A DNA stretch of 64,000 nt, taken from assembly GCA_905221615.1 (NCBI GenBank), contig CAJNDT010004680.1:62001-126000 (forward strand), read 5' to 3'. Position 1 is the first letter of the stretch. Each line of letters begins with the position of its first letter. Shown here one piece after another: positions 1-12,500 of the stretch. The stretch comes from Symbiodinium sp. CCMP2592 (taxonomy: Eukaryota > Sar > Dinophyceae > Suessiales > Symbiodiniaceae). The notes under the pieces are model-generated. The model was not told the DNA's origin, searched no databases, and worked only from the letters and a program-made list of their open reading frames with translations. The translations under genes and the position numbers were made by a program.

Positions 1-36
1 AAAAGGAACCTGCTGTGGAGCCTATGGGTATACCCT
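1..36. repeat. Foldback element F6, right half at window edge
   Basis: AAAAGGAACCTGCTGTGGAG then CCTATGGGTA is the F6 right arm. Confidence 0.6.
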
Positions 37-40
37 AATT

Positions 41-233
41 ATACGGGGCTTCATAGTAAGATGTGAATTCAAGGGTATTGGGCTCTTTGGGTCTCTTGTT
101 TGAAAGCTTCTGCATAGCTGCGCAGAAGGAAAAGCATACTTGTAAAACCTGCAAAACCTCGAAAAATACATACATTCTCGATGTGTCTGCGCGCGATATT
201 CCTTGAGTTAAGGGGTATTGGGCTCTCTGGGTG
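41..233. repeat. Foldback family F1, two half copies
   Basis: Arms carrying GGTATTGGGCTCTCTGGG-type ends at 67-93 and 197-233. No complete hairpin. Confidence 0.6.
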
Positions 234-510
234 ATCCGGGCAATCTTGCGACATGTGCATCCGCAAAGACTCAAACGATTGCAGTATGGCTCAAGACTCA
301 CGAATGTGAACTTTATAGGCGCTCATCCTTTGATCTTCTTGAATACTAAAGTCTGCCTGCCAAAAAGGCATCTGGCCTAGAGAAGAGCTTCGCGCCCAAA
401 CCCTATAGAGGAAACCCCACGCAAACCGTGTAGTCCAGCGGTTTCGAGTATATTCCTACAAATCCGAGAACCCATATATCGCCTACCGGAACCCTGAAGC
501 CCCCCCAGAC

Positions 511-555
511 CTTGCCCGGGATCCGCTCGGCGAGGGCAGGCACGGCCTCGAGAAC
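511..555 (-). CDS. OPR gene exon, module B
   Basis: Encodes VLEAVPALAERIPGK. Acceptor GAAG before GTT, donor GTCTGG after AAG. It is the most downstream module in the window; the next A module would lie left of the edge or has decayed. Confidence 0.65.
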
Positions 556-3500
556 CTTCGACGGCCATGAAATCCCAAAGGGTTAGGGTTTAGGGTTTAG
601 GGTTCAGGGGCCCTCAGCCCCCAAAACCCCAACCGGCCGTAATCTAAAACCACGGTTATATAAAACCCTAAACATTTGGAACCTTCAAAAAACAACATTT
701 TGCATCCAGGCCTCCTGAAACCCCTAAACCCCTTATATAACCCTTGAACCTCTCAAACCCCAAGACCATCAACCTCCGGTGCGGAGGACTTGAGGATGGA
801 GGCGGCCCAGAGGCAGTTGGAGAGCTCCTGTCTTAGGGCCTATATAGTTCAGTTTGTTTTAAAGTTTTTTAGGGTTTCTATAGCCTCTTCGGTGTTTAAG
901 GTTTAGGGTTTAGTGTTTATAGCTTAGTTTGGTTTAAGGTTTATAGGGTTTCTATAGCCTGTTGGGCGTTTAAGGTTTAGGGTTTAGTGTTGATAGCTTT
1001 GTTTGGTTTAAGGTTTAGGGTTTAGGGTTGAAATAGACTTTGGGGGTTGGGGTTTAGGTTTAGTGTTAAAAATTGTTGGGTTTAGGTTCAGGGCTTGTAA
1101 GGGATCTGTAGGGTTTAGAGACTAGGGATTGGGGTAGTTACAAGTAGTGTTATAAGTGGTGTCAGTGTATGTTAAACCGACACTTGTGAAGCAGGTTTCT
1201 GGAACAGCTGTCTTGTGTGCCTCGCCTTTCGCAGCACCGAGGAGGGAGGGTTGCGGTCGTGCTTGAGAAATCAGCTGACAGGGTCAGGGCTACAACTTCT
1301 GAGGACGGGGTTCCTTTCAGAGTTCGTTTCAGCCTGTGGGCAGGCTTCAACATTCGACACGTCTTCGGGGAAGACCTTTCAGCATTCAGAGGCCGGGGGC
1401 CTACTTTCCACAAGGGGTTCATAGGGTTTAGGGGCAGGTCCGGGCTATCATTTTCACATTGGTAGCGGAGCCCGGCCTGTCATAGTGTAGGGGTACACTG
1501 TGTAAACAGGGGATTTTAGATCCGAGAGAGTAGGTCCAGAATCGTCGAGCCATGGCTAGTGAAGGGACGGAAGCAGCAGGCAGTTCAGCCGGTGGAACGC
1601 TGAGCAACCTCCCCTGGCAGCAGATTCCTAAGTTCACGCCGGGAAGTACGAACGTTGATGAGTACACAAAAAGATTACAGTTCATTAGGGATCTGTGGCC
1701 AGATGAGCACATTCACTTGCTTGGTCCCAGAGCAGCTCTAATGGTCGAAGGGTCTGCCTTTCAGAAGGTGAGCCGGATCCCAGCCGACAAGCTCAAGAGC
1801 AAAGATGGTGTGAAAATCCTCGTGGAAAAGCTGGGTGGTGCGTGGGGGCGTACAACGGTGGAAGACAAGTACTTTTACTTTGAGCAGGCGATCTTCCAGA
1901 CCCAGCAGAAGAGTGATGAATCAAACGACTCGTATGTTGCTCGGCATGATGCTCATTTCGAAGAGTTGATCTCTCGCAGCGTTCAGCTGGAGGAGGTCAG
2001 AGCATATGTGCTACTGCGGCACTCCATGTTGAGCCCTGAGGACAAACGGAAGGTCATCGTGGAAGCGGGTGGCGACTTGACCTACGCAGGGACTGTGAAG
2101 GCAGTGCGCCTCCTCGGGTCCCGGTTCTTTGGGGAGCTTCAAAATCGTGGTGCGGCTACTGCAGGTGCTCGCGGCCAAGAACGAAACAAAGTGTATAACA
2201 TCAACCTGGCCGAAGATGACGGGATTGATGAGGTTCACGTGGCCGTGGTGCCAGAGAGCGAGCCGAGCGATGAGGAGATCGTGGCCTTTTTCATGGAGCA
2301 GAACGACGAGGATGCCATCTACATCGCGGAGTTTGAGGACCACATCGTGGATGCAGTGCAGGAGTCATCCCTAGCTCCTGTTTTCGCTACTTACCAAGAA
2401 GCTCGCCAGCGTTTGAGGGAGAAAGCTCGCAACCGCGGATATTTTCCCGTGGGTGGAAAAGGCCGCGGAAAAAGCAAGAGCGGGACGCGTCAGCAGAAGG
2501 GAAGTGCCTTCGATGGTGGTCGACGCCGCAGCTTAGCAGAACGCATTGCTTCGAGCAACTGCAAGCTGTGCGGAAAGAAGGGTCACTGGAAGCGAGAATG
2601 CCCCCAGGCTCGTGATGAAGGAAACAAGAAGGAGGTGACCTTGTACTCCCAGACCGAAAACCTCCACCTCTCCTCGACCGAGGTTCTCCACTCCTTGCCC
2701 GAGGATGCCGAGCTCTACTTCGCGACCGATGGTGATGAGGACTTCGACGAGAACCGCGGAGATGAGGCTCAGATACCGATAAGAACCGCAGCGAGGGAGA
2801 ATCGAATTCAGTCAGAAGAGCAGATGTGTCTGGCGGTTTTCTCACCTAAGGTGCCGAAAAGTCCAGATTTTATTAATGCTCTTGCATGTCGTTTGTTAAT
2901 GCCTGACAGGACAGCTAGACAGACAGCCACGCGGCTGACCGGCCTGGGACAAGACCAGGCACTTGCTTCTGTGAGTCGGGACAGTGAGCAAGGCTCTTGC
3001 GGGGAAGTTTTGCAGCATGGGAAGCCGTACACGTTTGAAGACCCGGTTGCTCTGGTTGTTACTCATGGCGCGGAGGGTGTCCTTGATACAGGTGCTAGCC
3101 GGACTGTTGTAGGGAGCCGTCGGGTCAACAACATTTTGCAAGGGCTTCCCAGTCAGTGTCGTGATAGGGTGCGCAAGGCACGGTCAGATGTGACATTCCG
3201 TTTCGGCAACAGTGGCACGCTGACTGCAAAACATGCTCTGCTTCTCCCGACTGCAGAAGACACTTGGATTCGAGTCGAAGTAGTACCAGGCGACACTCCA
3301 CTGCTTATTTCTAACCGGCTATTGTACGACGTAGATGCGGTAGTCCATGTTCGCAGGGGTGTGTTAGAAGTAGGTGGCCGAACGGTAGAGCTTAGAAGGG
3401 ATGAAAGAGGCCTGTCACTGGTAGATCTCACGCAACTGTTGCTAGGGAACGTGGCGCCCATCTTGCATGCAGACGGCAGCCTGCCACAGCAACACAGCAT

Positions 3501-6500
3501 CGACAGAACACTCTTACCACAGCCACCAGTGGATCAACACTTTTACGGAGCTCACCCCACGACAGCAGCATCCCGGATACATGCCGTCGGCGAAAGTCAA
3601 GAAGATCAAGGAAGTGGTGGATCAGCTCCCAGAGGAGCTGGACCAGCCTTTATCGGGGGAGGACGATCACGATCTTTCCGAGGAGCACCTGGCGATCGAC
3701 CAGTACTTGACGGTTCAATATGTCAAGCCACCACACATCTCGACGCTTCGCCAATGGGGGGAAGTTGTGCTGCCACAGGGCAAGCACAAGCACAAGACAC
3801 ACAACGAAGTATTCAGCAACGATCTGACGTATGCCATTCTCATGGCTCGGAAGACCTCTCTGACGTCGTCATGGGCGCTGTCGTTCAAGAACTACAGCCT
3901 GGCACGATTGAAGGGGATGGCTCAGGCGGCCCAGGACCAGATCAATACGGATGCCAAGAAGCCAACCACGAGTCACGGTCCGGGTCCAAAAGCCAGCAAG
4001 GGCAGAGCCAAGGGCTACAAGACGGAGGGCCGGATGCGACCGGTGGACACCGAGGGGGGCGAGTTCTCGGAGTGGAGGATTTGTGCCCCGGTGACCGCGG
4101 CAAGTTCGGAGATTGGTGCCCCGGTGACCGCCTCAAGCTTGGCGAGTGCAGCGTCAAGCCAGGAGGTGACCGCAGTTGCCAACAAGAGGGGAGCGCCCAG
4201 CACCGGGCCGTCGCCGATCAAGGCGGAGTTGACGGCCGATCAGAAGCTCGACATCATGACCCGGAAGGCGCTCCTGCAGAGGGAGCTCGAGCACCTCGAG
4301 CAGTTCGATGCGACGCCGGACCCGGCGATCACGGATCGTCAGTGAGTGAGTCGAGTGAGACTGGTGGTCTCAAGCCGTCTTGTGAGGTAGCAGCCGGGGT
4401 AGCTCACCTTTGTAAACAAATTGATGAATGTATACTCCACATAGAGATGCAACTCACTTCATCCGCATTGACGAAGGAACCGGTTGCCTTTTCACGATAT
4501 CGACTTCCAGGACTAGATGTCTTGGAGATTACTACCAGCGGTGACCAGGTCTCTAAGGAAGTATGCCGGCACAAAGGGAGGGCAATTGCTCTGAAGGAGC
4601 CGACTGAAAAGAAGTTGTGGAATTGGATCCACATGTATGAGCCTCGTCACCTTTGGATCAATTGTCCCAGCGGCAAGAATACAAGGAAATGGTGGTCTCC
4701 CAGGTTGCTTTCTGACCTTTATCATCATCAACTACATCAAGGACGGCATCTGCATATTAGGGGAGACCATGATTTCTTTGTGGAGCCGAGTGCCGAGCTT
4801 CAGGAGATTCATGAGGGGATGTTGTGTGCAATCCATTCGCTGCCGGAGCTTTCAGGCTGCCGGGTACCTCCTGGTAATAACTTTCTCCAGCAGGTGTCCT
4901 ATGTCTACACCACATCCCGAACCATGTTTAATGCGGTGGATACCCGACAAGTTCCGGAGGAGAATTCGCACCGAGGAAGCTCCAGCAACCACGTCACACC
5001 GACACCACGAAAGCACTGCCACAACAGCCGACTGGCAGCACTGGCAGCACAGGCACTCATCAGTGACAAGGGGTTGCCTCTATATATGCTAGAGCTGTTG
5101 GTAGGGGAGGACCTTAAGCGCAGCTCGCCTGAGAACCCTGATTCGAATCAAAGTGCTGGTAGTGCTAGAGCTGCGATTCAACAAGTGTTGAAGCGCCGAC
5201 GGTTGTGGCAGAAAACTCCACCGCCGCCAGACTCCACGACTTCGTCCGATGCATCTTCTAGTGGACAGGAGGGCTGGAAAGAGGTTCTTGCGCACTGTAG
5301 TCCTGAAGTACCGCGTAGGGCCCGAAAGGTTTTTGAAGTTGGTAGTTCAACGGTGGATAAGATTCAAGCCCTAGTGCCATTTGAAGTGCGGCATGTGGTC
5401 GCAGGTCGTGGCACCTGCCGGTATCAGCTTCCGAATGCTAAGTGGTATGCCGAGGGACGATCCAATGAGGATATTCCTATTAGATTTACGGTTGTAGTGG
5501 TGAGGGGTACCGGGGATATTCAGGTTGATGGTGAGGAACATTGGGTTAGCTTACCTAAGTACAAACAGAATCGGAAAGGAACTCCAGCGAGGATCAGTCT
5601 CACTGTGTTTGGGGCTCCGCGAGAGTCGCGAGTGCTGCAGCCACCGCCTTCTGATGTGACCGCGGGTGCAGCCCCAGATTTCGAAGCTGAGCCTCAGAGT
5701 GAGCCCAATCTCGGAACTCATAGGCCTGTTGATGTAGCCCCTTTTGGTCCCCCAAAGAGTGTTCCACGGCATGGGCCGGGTTATTTTGCATTGTCTGAAT
5801 CCGAGAAACGGGAACTCAGGAGGCTTCATAACAATCTGGGCCATCCAAGCACTGAGACTTTCGTCAAGTTCTTAGGTGAGCGGAAGGCTGAGCCAAAGAT
5901 CATTAGGGCGGCTAGGGATTTCTGCTGTGATGTCTGTTTTGAAACCACGGCTCCAAAGTTAGCAAGGCCCAGCCACATTCATCAAGATCTTGATTTCGGC
6001 GATGTCATAGGCATCGACGTGGCCTATTGGACCAGCTCTGCCGGGAAGACATACATGTTTACCCATGTTCTTGATGAAGGCACGCTGTTTCAACAGGCCA
6101 CTTCGGCAGGCCGAACTTCGCGCGAACAGTTTTCCGCACTCATGGACATGTGGCTCAAATGGGCTGGCCCTAGTCAACTGTTGTATTGTGACCCAGCGGG
6201 AGAGTACACGGGAGAGGAGTGGAGAGAGTTTATGCAGAGAGAGGGCATTTGCAATCGGATTTGCGCCGCAGAGTCTCACTGGCAAATCGGCCGGACGGAA
6301 CAGCATGGCAAGCTACTCAAGAATATGCTCTCTCGCATGGACTCCCAAACACCAATCACTGATGAGTCGGAGTTTCGGTTGTGTTTAAGGGCAGCAGTCC
6401 ATGCGAAGAACTCTTTGAGCAGGGTAAAAGGGTATACGCCGGAACAGTTAGTGTTTGGGAAGATGTCACGCTTGCCAGCTTCGTTAATCGCCGATGACAA

Positions 6501-9500
6501 TGCCGCGACGCAAACATTAGCAGCCAGTAGTCTTCCAGAAGGGGTATCGTTTAGAAAGGCCTTGCAGCGGAGAGAGGATGCTCGCGTAGCCTTTGTCAGG
6601 GTTGATAACGACAATGCGTATCGGAGGGCGCTTCTCAGTAGGTCACGACCGGCATGTCAAAAGTTTGATCCTGGAGACTGGGTGTGCTATTGGCGCCGGC
6701 AGAAGAACGGGAGCCAGAACCGAGGCGAAAAGGGGCGATGGCACGGACCAGCGCAAGTAGTGTGTGCGGACAATCGTATTGTTTATCTCAGTCATAGTGG
6801 TTTCCTGGTCCGGGCGTCACCCGAACAACTTCGCCCAGCTTCTTTGAGAGAGTGGCATTCCGTAAGTCAGCAGCCGCAACAACCTACCAGACCGTCAACC
6901 AGTCACGTAGTAGATCTAGTGGGCACAGGGGTTTTACCCAGTAGGGAAGACGTAGAGGTTCAAGGAGAGGTTCCCGAAAGTAGTCCTCCAAACGCGTCCG
7001 ACCTGACTCCCATCACGGACTTGCCTGTTGAAGTAGCTTTACCACCTGGGGATGCCACCATGGGTGTTCCAGAGCAACCTGAAATGGAGGTCTCCCCAGT
7101 AGTCTCAGAGGTTCCGGATGCTACGATGGAGCCTCATGACATACCCGTTCCCGACGATGAAGACGATGACCTTCTTTTCGGGGATGCCGAAAGTTTTCTG
7201 GTGCATCCTACTGGAAGTCAGGCATGGGAATTGCAGGTCCATGAAACGAGCGTTCCGTTTGAAAACCTTCCAACTCCTGAGCAATCTTTGCAGTATGTAT
7301 TGCTAGCCACCGCTGAGAAAAAGAAACGCGTGGAGGTTCGTTTGAAGGACCTCAGTCCCACAGAGCGGCAGCAGTTTGAAGGGGCTAAGAGTAAGGAGGT
7401 TGGTGCATGGCTTGATCATAGGACGGTTCGTAGGGTTGCCGCAGGGACGCTTGATGATTCCCAGCTCATGCGTTGCCGATGGATCCTCACGTGGAAGCCA
7501 CCGGAAAAAGAAGGAGGGCCCAAGAGGGCCAAAGCTAGGCTGGTAGTTTTAGGGTTTGAGGATCCCGGTTTAGCAGAGATACCCAACGACGCTCCAACTT
7601 TAGGGAAGGATGCTCGCCAACTGTTGCTCCAAAAGGTGGCTTCCCAGCGATGGACGTTGATTAATTTCGACATTTCCACAGCGTTTCTGCAAGGAAAGGG
7701 AGATGGTAGGAAATTAGGGATTATTCCGCCTGAGGAACTGAAGCAGGCTTTGGGAATGCGGAAGGGCGAACAGTGTCAGCTAGATGGGGGTGCTTATGGC
7801 AGGGTGGATGCTCCTTTCCTCTGGTTTCAGACCCTGAAGCAGACGCTGGAGAGTCTAGGGTTTGTGCAGTGTCCGTTCGACGCCTGCACCTTCAGCCTCG
7901 TGTCGCGACAGAGTGATGGATCACCGAAGGTTCACGGCGTACTAGGGGTTCATGTAGACGACGGTATTGGTGGTGGTGACCAATATTTTTCAAAGGTGAT
8001 CCAACAGCTCAGAGATATCTACTCTTTTGGGTCTTACGAGGAGGGAGATTTTACGTTCACCGGCATTCGGTTTAAGCAGTGGGATGATGGGAGCATTGAG
8101 ATGGACCAGGTGAGGTATGTTGAAAAGATTGAACCCATTCAGATTTCCCGTAGTCGTCGACAAGACCCCACGGCCAAGCTCAATCCCAGCGAAGTGCATG
8201 AACTCCGTCGAATTAACGGTAGCCTTCAGTATGCTGCCGTTCATACTCGTCCGGACTTAGCCGCCAAGGTAGGCTATCTACAGTCTAGAATTCCGAAGGC
8301 GGAGGTCAGGCACTTAATCGAGGCCAATCGAGTCTTGCATGAAGCCAAAACGCATCCCGTGTCCATCATGATAGTTCCGATTCCCGAGGAGCATGTAACG
8401 TTCTGCACTTTTTCTGATGCTTCTTTTGCTACTTCGAAGGATAACAACTCGTATCAGGGGACACTCGTGATCAGTACGGATTGGCGCATGCTTCAGAATG
8501 AACAAGCCGTGGTTGTTCCAGTTGCTTGGTCCAGTAAGAAGATAGCTAGGGTGGTTCGGAGTACTCTCAGTGCAGAGGTAGTTGCCCTATGTAACTCGAT
8601 AGATCGCATGTCCTGGCTCCGGTTACTGTGGGAGTGGATGAAGGACCCAAGCATTGATCTGGCCAACCCGGAACTCGTTTTAGAGCGGGCTCCGAAGTCG
8701 TCCTTGGTCACGGACTGCAAGAGTGCATACGATATTGCTACTAAGACTGCTGTGCCTGCTTGCTCTGAACTTCGGACTCAGTTAGAGTGTCTTCTTCTGA
8801 GGGAGCGTCTGAAAGAGAACTGCGCTATGCGCTGGGTGCACTCTAAGGCTATGCTAGCGGATTGTCTAACAAAGGTTATGGATGGGGCTACTCTCAGACA
8901 GGTGCTCTTAGGGGGTAGTTATGCTCTATTCGATGAGGGCGATGTACTTCGGAATAGGGCGGGTCAAAGACAATCGCTGAAGTGGTTACGTGACGCCCAG
9001 ACGCAGGATTCGCAGAAGCCTGCTCAGAATATGAATACTTGAGCTCAGAAAATAATTTTTGACGAGTGTTAAACCGACACTTGTGAAGCAGGTTTCTGGA
9101 ACAGCTGTCTTGTGTGCCTCGCCTTTCGCAGCACCGAGGAGGGAGGGTTGCGGTCGTGCTTGAGAAATCAGCTGACAGGGTCAGGGCTACAACTTCTGAG
9201 GACGGGGTTCCTTTCAGAGTTCGTTTCAGCCTGTGCGCAGGCTTCAACATTCGACACGTCTTCGGGGAAGACCTTTCAGCATTCAGAGGCCGGGGGCCTA
9301 CTTTCCACAAGGGGTTCATAGGGTTTAGGGGCAGGTCCGGGCTATCATTTTCACAAGTGTACTTATAAGTGATATTAACGGACTTCTAACCCCACTTCGT
9401 GAAACAAACCCCTCGGAAATTCGTGCCCCACACCCGCCTGTGAATTGAACTCCTGGGAACTGTCCGGTATGCGCTGTGAAATGGCCGGCACCACCTGGCA

Positions 9501-12500
9501 GCAAGCTACATGTTGTGGAAAACAAGAAGTTGTTCAAACAATGGCCTACCCAGAGACAACAATATCCCTTATTAGGACTATTCCAAGTCAAACTAGGGAT
9601 CTCAACATAATTTAAGGTATATTCCGGAATTCAAGGATAGTGGAGGCTCTGGGTACGTGAGGAGCCCCGAAAGACAAGCCTCCTGAAACCACTATAACTT
9701 CAGGTATATTCCGTGATGCAAGGATATCGGAGTCTCTGCGTACTTGGGGAGCCCCGAAAGATAAGCCTCTTGCTCGCGGGATAGTTGGACTCCCTTTCTC
9801 TTTGGCGCATTTCCTGCGTGCATGGATACACACATGTTTGCACGCATCCCTACATGGTAACTATGGATTAGCTCGTGGCTTCAGTCCCAGCTTTCGCACT
9901 CCAGGAAATAGCGTGGAACTGGCATTTGCATGGCTCGTCTTCACTCATGAGGACACCTCATACGGGCTCTGTTCTGTCGGAAACTCCCATGTTTGATGTT
10001 CAAGCAACTTCCTCGTGTCAGGATTCAAACGCATATGTCGATTCTTGTATGGTCTACGGAAATTTAGTGTTCAGCGTTCATCCGGACTTTTGTGGTGGGT
10101 CGGACAGGCAACGAAGGTTCAGGACTTAATTATGGTTGGGGGCCACCAACATAAGCACCCCTTCTAGCCCCCGCGGCCTGCAACGCAGCTGGTGCAGCGG
10201 CTTCGAGGTTAGCAGCCGCCCAGAGACAGCTTGAAAGGTCCTGCGTGGAACGACAATGCCGGTTTTCTGGGTTTTTAGGAATACTAGAGCTGTTAAGAAT
10301 CAGGAACAGTAGGGCTTTCAGGAATATCAGGGCTTTCAGCTTTCAGGGTTTCTGTTGAATGCCCTGCACCCTTTGACTTCTGCACGAAGCATCTGAGCTT
10401 TAGGGGTTTGCGGCTTGAGTGTGCATTTGCAAGGTTCTCTGGACGAATCCGGTTAAGACTTCACTGGCTAAGCAGCTGTGTCATAAGATTCTACCGCCCA
10501 CTGGGCCTCCAACTTTACCCAACATTACGAAGGCCTCTATCTATCTGTCTATTTACCTATCTTTCCATCCATCTATCTAGCGACCAGCTTTCAATGGTTA
10601 TTCAGGGTAACGCAGGAACCTGATTAAGAAACCTTGGGTCTTTGTTTGGGTTCCTTTTATGAACCCTACTATTTTGGTGTTATAGGCCCAGGGTTTCCGT
10701 TCCGACATTACTAACCCCTACAGTAGAAGCCCAAAAGTTGGAAACCCAATCCTTAAGAGCAATGTATATGGAATCCCAGCACTATTTGGCCTTCATCCGG
10801 TTTCCAACTCTATGGGGTTTACGGTTATACTATAGAACCCTACTATAGATCCCTTAAAGAGTTTTTAAGGAACCCTGTAAAGGAACCCTCTTCTAGTTAC
10901 TGTAAACCTGGCCGGGTCCTGTGGGTTCATCTTGCTCGCTTTTTCCGGAATGCTCAGGGCCAGGGCAGGGACTGCTTCCAGAATTCCAGGCGTAGCTTCT
11001 TGCAGCGTCGCGGCCTTGGGAGTTTAGGGTTTGGGTATGACTTGGGATTCAGGGCTTATAGGACTTAACAATTTCAAAAAAGCAAAATGAAAAAACATCT
11101 GAAAGTCGCTCTTCCATTCTTGCATGAATTCTAAGAGCTGTAAGACAAAAGCACTCAAGCCCTAGGACCTGCAAAAAAGGCACTCAGCTCACAAACTCCA
11201 CACTGTGGGACCTACACAAAAGGGCATTCTCAGGTTGCGGCGGCCCAGAGGCACATTGACATCTCCTGGGCTCACTAACCAGGAGGCCGAATGGATCAAC
11301 TTGCGTTTCATACTGGTTCCTTCAAGGAACAGGTCCCAAAAACCCTAAACCCTAAACCCCTAAACCCTAAACCCCTAAAAGAAGATAAAGCATGGTACTC
11401 CAGAACCCAGTCTCTTGAGCGTTGAAGTCTTTGACCTTCTCGGGGATGCCTTGCTGCCGGCTCTTTTTGAGTTTAGCCTTCGATTTCGGGTAAGCGCGGC
11501 ACCTTTAATATTACAGGGGTCGAGAAGGGTCCTGTAAGGATTGATTGTGGATATTGGTCAGACTCCTATAGTGCAGGGATGAGGGCGTCATTAGGAACGA
11601 CTGAGAGCTGGAATACATTCGAACCAAAACTTCAACCGTCAGGGACTGGCACACAAGCTCCCCTAAACCCCGAAACCCAAACCCCTAAACCCCTAAACAG
11701 CACACATCTAAATGCTCCGGTGCCATGCTGGCCGCCCCCTCCCGTTGGAATTCTCGGGACCGGGTTACGCTCTGCCAGGGCATCCACGACTGCAAGCACC
11801 TCTTGCTTGAAGGATGAGTTTTCTAAGGGCCTGCCCAGGGTTCCTTAAAAAGGGTCCGATTAGGGTTGCTATAAAGGGGTATTATTGGGGGGTGTAATAT
11901 AGGGGCCTTATCTAATAGTTAGTTAGCTATATTAATATATTAGTTCGAGCATCTATGGCTTCTACAGGGGTTCGATAACATTAAAGCTTTCAGCCGGTGC
12001 ACAGCTCGGAAGAAGATGTGGAGGGACCCAGGGACGCCCATACCCCTCTATTCGTTGTAGCCTCAAGTTTTGAGGATCTCTGCTGAAGATTCTTGTCGGC
12101 TAGGGATCAACCATTCTGAGCCCATGGTCTGGTGGTCTTGAAGTTGGGCGCCATCTTCCTGGCTCTGAGACGGCCTTGTTCGAGCCTTAAGCATCGACCC
12201 TAGGTGCCTAAACCCTTCTTGCATCTAGCCTGCAGGGGACCCTAACCCCCAATACCCCTAAAGACCCGAAACCCTGAAGCCCTAAACCTAGGTAGCAGAC
12301 GCGAGCTGGAAGTACACTACCAGGGCGACACGGGACGCTCACGTGCTGACGTGGGGGGTGGTTATTTGGTTTCGAATTAAAGGCCCTGGGATTCAAGTTC
12401 TGAGGTCTGTGTCGACACTAAAACTCACAATCAACACTCGGAACATCTCTTCGGTGCTTTCTGCTAGCCTTGTGGCTTGCATAGACATAAGTTCAGACCG

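Larger units (their letters stand above)
1170..9355 (+). mobile_element. Complete Ty1/copia-type LTR retrotransposon
   Basis: Full-length element: 5' LTR (1170-1458), primer binding site (1460-1472), one gag-pol frame (1552-9042) and 3' LTR (9067-9355). Integrase precedes reverse transcriptase, which is the copia (Pseudoviridae-type) order. LTRs start TG and end CA, match at 288 of 289 positions, and the element is flanked by the 6-bp repeat AGTGTA (1164-1169 and 9356-9361). The intact frame and near-identical LTRs mean a very recent insertion that may still be mobile. It lies in a minus-strand host intron, between OPR exons at 774-827 and 9438-9494, in antisense orientation. I saw no clear polypurine tract before the 3' LTR, only AT-rich sequence. 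Confidence 0.96.

Noticed and set aside
4637..5092. Second-frame 151-codon ORF in the copia element
   Set aside because: Here the main frame carries the conserved-looking domain, so the other frame is a shadow, unlike 3467-4345.
9019..9066. Polypurine tract of the copia element
   Set aside because: The bases before the 3' LTR are AT-rich with no clear purine run; not called.
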